This document shows positions 1-9,700 of a stretch of 64,000 nucleotides of DNA, piece by piece. The notes beneath the pieces were generated by a model, which was not told where the DNA came from, did no database searches, and saw nothing but the letters and a program-made list of their open reading frames with translations. A program made the translations under genes and the position numbers. Within the stretch, counting starts at the first letter, position 1, and the number at the start of each line of letters is the position of its first letter. Source of the stretch: Helicoverpa zea (taxonomy: Eukaryota > Arthropoda > Insecta > Lepidoptera > Noctuidae); contig NC_061467.1 in assembly GCF_022581195.2 (NCBI RefSeq), forward strand, positions 5,456,001 through 5,520,000, in the 5' to 3' direction.

Positions 1-235
1 ATGCAACTTTTCTAAGTTTGTATGTACTTTCTAAGTATATCTTAGACACCAATGACTGAAAAAAAAAAAAATAATAAATAAAGGTGAAGGAAAACATCTT
101 GAGGAAACCTGGACTGTAAAGTCTGAAATCACCAACCCGCATTGAGCAAGCGTGGTGATTAATGCTCAATCCTTCTCCGTGTGAGAGGAGGCCGCAGCCC
201 AGCAGTGGGACGATAAAAAAGGCTGTAACAGAACA
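1..235 (+). repeat. Composite SINE, 5' part cut off by window start
   Basis: Bases 1-58 match, with about two differences, the body of the SINE found in inverse orientation at 15005-15382. An A-rich run follows at about 59-82. The rest, to about 235, is the familiar lepidopteran RTE-type LINE tail, recognisable from the stretch reading GAGGAGGCC..GCAGCCCAGCAGTGGGACG and then GGCTGTAA. The tRNA-derived head with its pol III boxes would lie upstream, outside the window. The match to the second copy is seen directly; the tail assignment is from recall of common lepidopteran repeats. Confidence 0.75.
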
Positions 236-710
236 GAATACATATAAATTAATTTCACTAAATTGTTTTGATTTCGAACCCTTGTACATTTTTTGCTGTC
301 GGTGTTTGTTCTATAACACAAACATTACAAGGTAGGCAAAAAAAACAGCTTACATCACGGGGTGTCTAAAAAACTGGGCCAAATCCCGAGAAATGCATAT
401 TGATAGCAGCCCTTAACCAGTACAACGTCGCTTTGTGTCCCGCTGAGTAATCGTCACAACTTAGCTGCTCGAATTTATGTTCCATTTATACTTCTACCCA
501 TAATGGAATATTTAGGGGTGCGCGAAAACTTTTGCACCGTACCACCATATTTTATTTACGGTGACATGTGAATATTGTGTTTTTTTTTTGTCGCTAGTTT
601 CGCCCGCAAAGGTGATATTGTTAGTTAGCTCTGATACACCTGCCTTATGTTACGTGTTGATAAACTTTTTTGAAGGTTTTAAAAATGTGTGTTGAATATC
701 AAGATGTTTA
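236..710. other. Unannotated stretch between repeats
   Basis: AT-rich sequence with no ORF of note, no recognised repeat and no clear splice-site pair. Short T runs and A runs are present. I see nothing that can be named. Confidence 0.5.
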
Positions 711-1277
711 AAAAAAACCGGCCAAGTGCGAGTCGGACTCGTGCACGAAGGGTTCCGTAAATTACAGTTAAATCAACCTATCTCAAAAACTATAAGAGAT
801 ACTTTGATCAAACCAAAAATCGTTGAAAGAGTTAATTAGCATGCATCACCTCTATTTTTTTTAGAATTTTATACCCCGTAGTTATAAAAATAGAGGGGGG
901 GGGACATACTTTTTACGACTTTGAGAGCTGATATCTCAAAAACCGTTCACTTTAAGAAAAATGTTTTTTAGAAAACTTTATATCATTTTAAAAGACCTTT
1001 CCATTGATACCCCACACGGGTATGTACATCGAAAAAAAAAATTTCATCCCTCAGTTACATGTATGGGGGGCCCCACCCCCAATTCTTTTTTTTACTATTT
1101 AGTGTCATATTTTTGTAGCGGTTCATACAACACATATTCCCATCAAATTTCATCACTGTAGTACTTATAGTTTCCGAGTAAATCGGCTGTGACAGACGGA
1201 CAGACGGACAGACGGACAGACGGACATGACGAAACTATAAGGGTTCCGTTTTTGCCATTTTGGCTACGGAACCCTAA
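711..1277 (+). repeat. Lepidopteran interspersed repeat, possibly Helitron-like
   Basis: Starts with an A run followed by ACCGGCCAAGTGCGAGTCGG, a sequence I recognise as a very common interspersed repeat of moth genomes. It ends with GGGTTCCG, a short spacer, then CGGAACCC and TAA. This 3' hairpin directly before CTAA, with T as the next base, resembles the CTRR-plus-hairpin end of a Helitron. That class assignment is inference; the start lacks a clear TC. A small ORF inside (961-1161) is an accident of the repeat. Confidence 0.6.
1193..1226 (+). repeat. 8-bp tandem repeat (CAGACGGA)4
   Basis: Four exact copies of CAGACGGA run head to tail, with a partial fifth unit, inside the interspersed repeat at 711-1277. 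Such an expandable array near the 3' end is typical of copies of this repeat family (from recall). Confidence 0.9.
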
Positions 1278-3107
1278 TAAATGGCGTGGTATCTGCTACG
1301 AAGTGCTACGGTATTGCTACGAAAAAACGTAGCAAACGCAATGTTTTTATTTGAAATGCAAACTCAGTTCTTGTATGTAAAATCTTTGAGTAGTTATGCA
1401 TGCACTATATAGAAACTATTGTATTGTGCTTGTAAAGGATGCATCTTCATTTCATACAGATTCATATTTTCAAAACCATCTTCATTTTCATATAAAAATG
1501 GACTTCTAAAGCCAGTTAGTTGAACTGACCGCGCTAGTAAAGTCTATCTACAAAATGAGTGAAGACTAAGTGTAGTTTGTAACACCAGATGTTATGCTAA
1601 TACAACCGACACTCAAAAAGCTCGAGGATTTCAGTTTTAACTTTGAGTAGTTTTTAATGTACCATTAACGTTCTGAATATGTAAATTGATAATCTCATTT
1701 CATACAGATAAGATTCTATAGATTAACATTTTAAAACTAACTTATGCATAAGCTTCAAGATTTAACAGATGCGACGAACTTTACGATTATTTTTATTGCT
1801 AACGTAAATTTTCTTCTCACATTTATTTCCATCGTTTATCACAAAATGAAGGCTATACGTTATATTTTGTTTAAAAATTCATAGCCGATAATGTGAAATA
1901 AATTATGAATGAAGTATTTTTATAACTCTATTGGACTGGTCTGGTTTGTCATAAATGTCTATTGGCCAATATTCTTCTTTCGTTGCTAGAATAATTTAAA
2001 GTGAGCCAGAAAACAGAGCATAATTTACTTTTAGGTTCAAACTTAGAAGTATTACTAATATTAGGTACCTACAAAAGAAATCTTAAAGGATGACATTGCG
2101 TCGGGACAGCATAAATGCTTATATCAAATAATAACTGTTACTTTTTAAAAGAAGATACATGTTCACACTTATGTTTTTAACTTACAAACATAAATAATAA
2201 AACTAAATAAACTGCCAAAAAATTGCACACATTTGACAAAATTTATGACATTCCCTACAATACTTGTGAAGTTTTGTGAAAAAGTAGAATGGAGGAGAAT
2301 ACCTATAATAAAAGTACCAAGTTTCTACGAACGACCTACGTTCTAAATATTACTTTTGCCTTTGACGTTCTGTCCTTTGTGAAAAGTAGCTACACATTTT
2401 CTACGTAAGTACTTGCTACTTAGCAATCTACATACATCATGGCTTCTGAAAGATCTTTACTTTTTAAATAAACGAAACAATGGTCAAAGTTTTGGCAGAA
2501 TACTCATTTATCTTGTAGGACATGACAGGACATTATATAAAACAGAATCTTTCCATCTATTTTAAAATAACTTTATGATAATGTGCTTAATTCAAAGCGT
2601 TACAAAGCCTATTTTGCATTAAATTGTGCTACAAATTGTTATGAATAAGACTAAGATATTTAACCTTCGACCGCGATCCTTTGTTGTATATTAAGACAAT
2701 GCATCGCGCAATTATCTTCGAATCTGAACAAAGACTGTCTTCGGAGAATTTATCTGTCAGCAACTCATTACTTAAATATTGGCAAGTAATTATCAAGCTT
2801 CTCTTGCATTTATAGATAGATGTTTGCGGTTAGGGAATGAACCCAGATAATTATAGTGAGGACTGTATACAAACTTCCTACGTTTATGGACAAAAAAAAC
2901 TGGTTTTGTTAACAGAAAGTTGTTTTAAGTTTCATGCTAGGAGCGTGTATTTTTTATTCTAAAAATATGTATTTTAATAGGCCTAGACATTTGCGAATTC
3001 ACAATTAAATTACACAGATTAAATAAATCAATATCAAATCAAACGCCAAAAAGCTGTCTCCAATAAAAACTTCTAAACTAACGTTAGTCATTTGATTTAG
3101 ATCATTA
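1278..3107. other. AT-rich non-coding stretch
   Basis: No ORF, tRNA, or inverted-repeat element was recognised. The sequence is AT-rich single-copy-looking DNA with scattered simple A/T runs. Confidence 0.5.
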
Positions 3108-3295
3108 TTCTTTATTGTACACACACATATTTTAATACACACACAATACAGAAAAGTTATGTACAAAGGCGAGCTTAACCCAGAGTTGGGTTCTCTGACA
3201 GCAAACCTTAGAGCGATAGAGAGATGCGATATGGAAGAGTAAGTTACAAGTGCACAACATTAAACTAAACAAAGATAAAAATTACATAACATAAA

Positions 3296-3358
3296 ATACA
3301 TACATATATATAATACATAAGATATAATAAATAAATAAATAAATACATACATACAAAT
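3296..3358. repeat. ATAA/ATAC simple repeat within LINE 3' UTR
   Basis: A stretch of tandem ATAA units flanked by ATAC units, lying directly after the stop codon of the truncated LINE on the minus strand. It is likely part of the element's 3' UTR, expanded by slippage. Confidence 0.7.
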
Positions 3359-3362
3359 AGGG

Positions 3363-4289
3363 TCATGCTGATAGGAAATGTTCCTTAGTTCGTCTCTTGA
3401 AGATATCTAACGATGTGCTCTCACGTATACTGTGAGGCAGAGCGTTCCAAAGCCTCACAGCGCGAACAGTAAAGGATCCATCATAACGGCTCGAAGTATG
3501 AGGAGGGACACGGAGAAGAAGAGATACAGAAGAGCGACAGGGTTTGCCTCTAGGAACAAGGAACTCAAAGCGTTCCCTAAGATAACTTGGAGCGTTGGGA
3601 TTGTGAAGAAGAGAGAAGAGAAAAGATAGAATATGAGCATCTCGACGCCGCCGAATTGGCAGCCACTTCAGCTGGCTCCGAAATTCTGACACATGGTCAT
3701 ATTTCCGGAGACCAAAAATGAAGCGGATGCACAGATTCTGCAGGCGCTCGAGTTTGTCAAGAAGTTCCTCAGTCGCATCAAGAAACGAGACATCAGCATA
3801 ATCTAAAAGAGGGAGAAGAAGCGACTGAGCGAGAGTAATTTTTGTCGGAAAAGGCAGGAACTTCTGGAGACGTTTGAGTGACTGAAACGAGCAAAAAACC
3901 CTCCTGCTTACTTCTGCAACGTGTGAACCCCAGGACAAATGACAATCCATAAGTATCCCCAAGTTCTTGACTTTTGAGGAGTATGGGATGGCAACGCTAT
4001 CATATGAGACCGGTGGTGGAGAAGGCAGTTTATTAAGGAAGTATCTGCCACCAATAATGAGAGCTTGTGACTTGGCAGGATTCACTAAAAGACCGAAATC
4101 CTTTGCCCATCGACTTATGTTTCCAAGATCATTATTGATGGCATCAATCGCTCTCGGAAGCTCTTCAAGTCTAAAATGCTGATAAAGTTGCAAGTCGTCT
4201 GCATAGAGATGGTATTGTGAAACTAGTGATTTAGTGATGGCGTTTATAAAAACGGAGAAAAGTAATGGAGAGAGAACGCCACCACCAGA
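3363..4289 (-). pseudogene. Reverse transcriptase C-terminal fragment of CR1/L2-like LINE
   Basis: The frame is open for 308 codons and ends at TGA; it is bounded upstream by an in-frame TGA at 4290-4292, where similarity to a reverse transcriptase also stops. Reading from the N-terminal side one sees GGVLSPLLFSVFINAI, then HLYADDLQLY carrying the catalytic Asp pair at about 4194-4202, then the thumb-like region with NPAKSQAL, NLGILMD, a LERLQNLCIRFIFGLRKYDH block and a C-terminal RLWNALPHSIR motif. The endonuclease domain and the first RT motifs are missing, so the product cannot retrotranspose. No internal stop or frameshift is visible, which suggests a fairly young copy. An ATG is not the start: the ORF is a fragment of a longer protein. 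Confidence 0.85.
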
Positions 4290-4368
4290 TCATTACCATG
4301 ACAAAACGTTCGTCCGTCAGTTCGATGTACACCCACGTTTATTCAATCATAGTGTGAAGTTTCCCCAC

Positions 4369-4805
4369 TTACGCGGTGTCCTGCGTGAGCGACGAACGCG
4401 ACGCGACGCGACGCAACACGACGCGACGTAATGCGACGCGATGCTATACGCGACAGATGTCCTACGTGATTTTGGTCATTACTTCTCAAATCATGGAGAA
4501 GTTGTGTTACAATTTTGCTTGAAAGTTCATATTTAAAGTACAGACAGCAACAATCTTCCAACTTGTTTGTACTAATAAACGATTTCTTTAATATTTATGT
4601 TTTTTTTGTCCCACAACAATCAACGCTTCTGAATAGTTCGCGGTGTCGCGTCTGGTCGCCCTCAAAACAAGTACGCGTTACGTCGCGTCTCGCCGCAGAC
4701 TGTCACATAGGCCGCATGTAGGGAATTCCTTTGAGTTGATCGCGTTCGTCGCGTTCGCAGCGTCGCGTCGCGTCGCGTTCGTCGCTCACGCAGGACACCG
4801 CGTTA
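4369..4805. mobile_element. PIF/Harbinger-type MITE with perfect 44-bp TIRs
   Basis: The element proper is 4372-4802 (431 bp). The segment 4371-4414 is the exact reverse complement of 4760-4803. Its termini CGCGGTGTCC / GGACACCGCG are flanked by TTA on both sides (4369-4371 and 4803-4805), which fits the 3-bp TWA target duplication of the PIF/Harbinger superfamily. Subterminal regions are built of short CGCGA/CGACG units (about 4395-4443 and 4740-4780). No transposase ORF is present, so it is non-autonomous. Small ORFs reported across it are by-products of the GC-rich repeats. Confidence 0.85.
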
Positions 4806-4813
4806 GGGTACCC

Positions 4814-5174
4814 GCACATTGTAGACTAAACAGTCGGCCGATAGTTGCCCCGATGGTAAGAAACAAAATATTAATTAAAAATCAACTGCCCGTTTTCACC
4901 GACAATCTCTTAACGTTTCCCCAACTAAGTGTCCCCAATGATAAAAGTTATAAGGGACACTTAAACTTTGGCGAAAAGAAATTCGTATTAAATGTTCCCT
5001 AAATGCTCTTTGCGGAATCCCTAAATTTAGGTATTTGTTGGTGAAAATGGGCAATCGTTTTTGGTCAGTCTGATACCGGTTAAACACAAGATTTTAGTCA
5101 TGTGCGTACTACTAATTATCTTCATACTGTTTTATGAGCCCAAACTATCGGCCGACTAAAAGTTTGCAGTGTGC
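4814..5174 (+). mobile_element. MITE family A, copy 1 (about 361 bp)
   Basis: Imperfect terminal inverted repeats: the left end reads GCACATTGTAGACTAAACAG followed by TCGGCCGATAGTT, and the right end reads AACTATCGGCCGACTAAAAG followed by TTTGCAGTGTGC. The same termini and a shared interior (near the GTGCGTACTACTAAT motif at about 5102) occur at 38067-38271 in reverse order, and shortened ends occur at 17400-17497. No transposase is encoded. Exact ends and target duplication are unclear; the left end lies nine bases from the Harbinger target duplication. Superfamily unknown. Confidence 0.7.
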
Positions 5175-6042
5175 AACTCTTAAGGCCCCGACCACAATGT
5201 ACTGAGGTTTCTCGCTGAATAAATAATGAGTGAAGCCACGGTAAGCCCCTCGTCCACCAGTCAACACTTGACAAACTTGTCTTTAACATATCTAATGTTT
5301 TAGTGTTAACTTTAATGTTATACTTAATTCTGTTAAGTATGGTAGGTAGGTCTCAAGTTTAGGCTAGACTTAATCACTTCACTGTCCACGATGCAGACAC
5401 AATAGTTAAACAGGGAAGTTAAAATAAAATGTTAAAATTTAAAATAAATTAAAGTTAAAATGGGACAGGCAAGTTATTAATATTTTTTTTTCTAATTAAG
5501 AGTGGGTAAATTAACTTTTCTTAAAATTAATCATATCCTTGAACATAATTTTTTAGGCAACCCATTAACAATGCCTTTGTTACTACATAATATTTGATAA
5601 AAAATAATCTCAATCGGTAAGCAGATCGGTGTAGGTCGTTCTTGATGGGATCTTAGGCTATTATGACAAAAAGAATCAGATACAGACAAATGTACATGTG
5701 TATTTATAAAAATACGTGTATGCACCTTGCCATATAAATAAAATACTTGTACTCAAACAAATAATACACATTAACAGTACAAAATTGCACCTGTCTTAAT
5801 AAATACTTAAGAGAAGGTTGTCAACAAACAATATCGCCATTATCAATTATTAGCTTTTTAATTGAGATATGTCGAGCAAGAGGCTTGAGTAGGACGTGAC
5901 GTGCAAATATTAACTTGGAATTTCAACCTTAAAGTTAAGGTAAGAATTCATGCCCAAAAGAAAGGCGCTTCCAGGTGATAATTGCATATTTTTTCGAATA
6001 TTTGAAAACGTATTTATGTAGTTAATTTATTCATATAATATA
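5175..6042. other. AT-rich non-coding stretch
   Basis: No gene or recognised repeat. A short imperfect inverted repeat (ATACTTAATTCTGTTAAGTAT, about 5321-5341) is present. No ORF here resembles a known protein. Confidence 0.5.
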
Positions 6043-6198
6043 CCAGCCATTTTACCCGGTTTCGCGGATTAAATAATAGCTTATGTTACAAGGGAATAGT
6101 GTAGCTTTTTAAATAGTGAAAGAATTTTTCAAATCGGCTCTATAGTTTCGAAGCCTTTTTGGGCACAAACAAACGAAAAAAAAAATCTTCTTTTATAC
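6043..6198 (+). repeat. Decayed Helitron-like lepidopteran repeat
   Basis: The sequence runs from ATTTTACCCGGTTTCGCGG through TATGTTACAAGGGAATAGTG, GAAAGAATTTTTCAAATCGG and TAGTTTCGAAGCC to ACAAACAAACG. I recognise this order from a very common lepidopteran Helitron-derived family related to LEP1. It has lost the clean CTAG end. Identification is from recalled consensus, so boundaries are approximate. Confidence 0.6.
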
Positions 6199-6707
6199 AA
6201 GCTGTTGATTTGCATCCGTGCCATAGTCAAGGACGTAATTATGCTAATGATTCTCGACCCAAATCAACAAAAAAATTGGTACGTAATTTTTTTAAATTTA
6301 TTTCTTTCGGAATTCCGTTAATGTCATCTGGCCGTATTTAAACTTGGCGCGTGTGTTACTGATCTTAAAACCGTGCTGTGCCCTCACACAAACGCAAACA
6401 CAAAGCATACACAACGATTATTCATAAATTTCATTCATAAAATTGGATTACTTCTGAAATACTACGACATTGCAATGACAAAAAAAGCAGTGCATATTAG
6501 CTATTTCCCATCTACTGTAATTCCAATCGATTATTTACGTATTTTATGTCCTCCTCCTGAAGTATGGCACAAATGCAAATCAACACCTTGTATATTAGAA
6601 ACTCTAGAGGTATAGGTAACATTTTAATTCTCTTATTAAAGATTAATTTTACGTGGAAATGCCATTACATGACTGGAGAAGGTACGTTAATATACGCATA
6701 CCGTTCT
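6199..6707. other. AT-rich non-coding stretch
   Basis: Three short overlapping ORFs exist here (60-84 codons) but have no recognisable domain and low complexity; they look like chance. Nothing else identified. Confidence 0.5.
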
Positions 6708-6793
6708 GAGCACGCTTGGATTAAATCCCGGAGAGCCTCTCAAATCGCGGGGAGGCCTGCGTTTCAACAATGGGAACATTATAGACTAGGCAC
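6708..6793 (+). repeat. Degenerate RTE-type LINE/SINE tail fragment
   Basis: Contains GCTTGGATTAAATCC, then GGGGAGGCCTGCG, CAACAATGGGAACATTATAG and ACTAGG, a diverged form of the common lepidopteran tail GAGGAGGCC...CAGCAGTGGGAC...TATAGGCTG also present at 1-235. It is short and diverged, so this is a relic. Confidence 0.5.
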
Positions 6794-9700
6794 AAAGTCG
6801 AGTTTCATTCTAAACTGAACTTTCTAGAATTATTTATACCTCTAGAAGATGTAAATGGAGAAAAAGAGGAAGACAGAAATTGAGTTACAGAGAAAAGGAG
6901 TTAAAACGCGTTTCTTCAATTAATTCAATTAATTTTGTATCTAATAAATTATTATTTATTTATAATAAAATTGACAAGCTATAGCAAGGGAGACATAAAA
7001 AGAGAAATTATAATTAGGTATAGGAGGATAAGATAAAAGCTTTTTTGATTATTCAACTTTACGATTTAAATAGGTACGTGTAAGAATGGCTAAAACAATC
7101 AGAAACTCTTTGTTAAACATTACTGGATGAAACACGAATCACAGTGATCAATAGTTACATTATGTAATACATTTGATAATAATTTGCATCACTAGCGTGA
7201 CACATATTAGTTTAGGTATCGTATCGTAGAACGGAAGCACGGGCGGCGGCGGGTGTTAACTCTAGTCTAGCCGTGATGGATTTATAGTGAGGGGCGCAAC
7301 TACAGACTTGTACGGGCTGTACTTTGCTGTTATTGAGTACCACGATAATGATACAGTTGATAAACAAAATGCCGTAATATAAACTTAAGTGAAACTTTTG
7401 TGGGGTTGAGAAAACTGAGTTTTACTCTACCAATATTTTGTAATTTATTCGTGAAATAATATTAACAATGATATAGCTAAAAAACTTGAAAAAAATTCCT
7501 CCAAAATATTTAACTTAAAAGCATGAACATCGCACGCATAAATAATTCCTCTCAAGCAAAATTGAATATGATAAAACCTTGTACACAATTTAATGCTCAC
7601 AATATCATTATGACACATCCACAGTTGAAAATAAAAACTCTTTTTACGTGTTAAAGTGCACAACAGAGCACGTGACAGCTAGATATTGTTTGCGATCAGT
7701 ACTGGTAGGCAAGTCCATTTAATTGGCCTCTCCACCCTGGCTTGTAAGATAACACTGCAGAATGTAACACGCTCGAACCGTGCACGGTTCTTTACACGTA
7801 ACTCTATTTTTAACTTAGCCCGGTTATACCATCGCACATCCACTTGCCGAAGCATGGCGACAATTATTAAACGATAACACTTCGGATACGGCTTTCCTGT
7901 GCCACTGCTGGTATTAAAAATAAATTATGACTCTGAATTTAAGGTGCGATAAAGAATATTGTAGTTATGATATTTATAGATTTTTTTATAGAATAGTGAT
8001 TGCAATATGTCGTAGCTGAACAATGCTTTAATCCATAACCAAAATGTTAAGCTTCAGTTAATATGTTACGAAACTGAAATTGAAGAATAATATTGTGACG
8101 GTTTTGAAATTTCAGCTTCATAAGAATTTCGACAGACATAAAGAAACGTATTATTTGCATTGTTGAACATTTTTATTCTGACAGTTATTTTAATACAAAA
8201 AGAAAAGTAAAATTAACAACAAGCACAATTTTCTTAAATACAAAACGACAAAGAAACGTACTGTCGAGGTAATTGAAGAGAAATAGTAATAGTAGAGTTT
8301 GAAGACTGCAGACGGAATAATTTGAATTTGCATAAGTTTGAATAAAACATTCATTATATTTAACTATTATTCACACAGATGAAACAGTTGCGCGCCACAG
8401 TCGATACAGAGCGAGTTATGGAGTTGCAGTTTAAGTTTAACTTTAGTTTTATATGTTCAGTCCATACTTCGAGCGCTTGGAGACTTACCAACGTGGAAGG
8501 TGTTTTAGTGTTAATATATTCTCTGGTTTAATGCCCGGTCTTAGGAGGATCGTATATTAAATTTGAATTTTAGTACATATCAAATTTCGTTCCTTTGAGC
8601 ACGAAGCTGTCGCCACACAAATCAGTTGAGCGGCTCGCGTCGTATCCGACAAAGCGACAAAAAAGCGACGCAACGTTACATGAGTGAAGTTCACGTCAAA
8701 GCTCGCTTTGTTCTTTTCGAGCAAGACGTGGAGATAACTCGTGTTCCTGTTTGAGTGGCATGTCTGGTCGCTCGCGTGCTCGGCTCAGATCCATTAATGT
8801 AGTCAGCCGTGTGCTGCCGCCAACAAACAAATTACTGATGCAAACACGTCGCAACACGCGACCCAGCCTTGAAAGGCTTTTGCTTGCTTTGTCAATTTCG
8901 TTTCTCGTTCTTCCCTCCTCGTATCGCCTTCGAGTTACTCGCCCGAATAATTTGATAAATGTTATTGTTATTGGTAGTGCCAACAAAGGTAATTGTTTTA
9001 GAGTTTGCTCACGCCACTCTGTGTACATATTCGGGGAATCATTTCTGAATACGCGCTTGTTTGTTGTGCACTTAGTTTGTAAGCGGGATTGGTCCGTTGT
9101 GAACGATTACTGGTTGTTAGGTTTAAATTATTCTAGGACAATGTTTGTATTTGCTTTATTCTTCACTGTTTTTCCAATAATATTCCAACATTTCGTGTCG
9201 CTGCTTTCAGCTTTCACTTTAATTTGTACAAAATGCTTGACTTACAAGGTCTGCCACCTAAGTTACATAATTAATCAAACAAACTACTCCATTTGGCTTC
9301 TTGCACAGAATGACAAAGTTTGTAAGTAACCCTCATTTTTCAGTCTTGGCACAACCTACCAATCATACCGCTAAAGCTTTGAATATATCTCTGAATGGTA
9401 GCAACATCTCCTGCAGTCGGCCACTTGTAACGAAGGCTTCACGTGCAGGGTGTGACGTAAGCGTAAGTGGGGGGAGGGGGAGACGTTGGGAGGTGTAACA
9501 TGGCTCTACTAATTTCGCAGTCTCATGGGCTCGAGCTGGCACCGCGCATTTGCCCGCCTGTTGCCACAATCCCGTCTTACTCAAAGGATTAGTCCTTTTA
9601 AGCAAATAATAAAGAATTTAAATAAATTGAATCTGACTGAGATTCCTTTGTAATGCAACATTTTGCGTTCTCATATTCACAGACTTGCGTATTTATTTTT

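Larger units (their letters stand above)
3108..4289 (-). mobile_element. 5'-truncated CR1/L2-like non-LTR retrotransposon
   Basis: On the minus strand the element begins abruptly inside the reverse transcriptase, just before the VLSPLLF motif, and continues through YADD and the conserved C-terminal region to a TGA at 3363-3365. The 3' UTR follows, with an ATTT/ATGT-rich stretch (about 3296-3358) and a polyadenylation signal AATAAAG near 3113-3120. The low-coordinate boundary is approximate because there is no poly(A) tail and no target duplication was found. The 5' truncation is typical of LINE insertion. CR1/L2 assignment is by motif style and could instead be a related clade. Confidence 0.75.

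Noticed and set aside
961..1161. 66-codon ORF
   Set aside because: Lies wholly inside a repetitive element and contains low-complexity sequence; no coding role likely.
4343..5002. Several overlapping ORFs rich in Arg/Ala/Val
   Set aside because: They translate the CGCGA/CGACG arrays of the Harbinger MITE on either strand.
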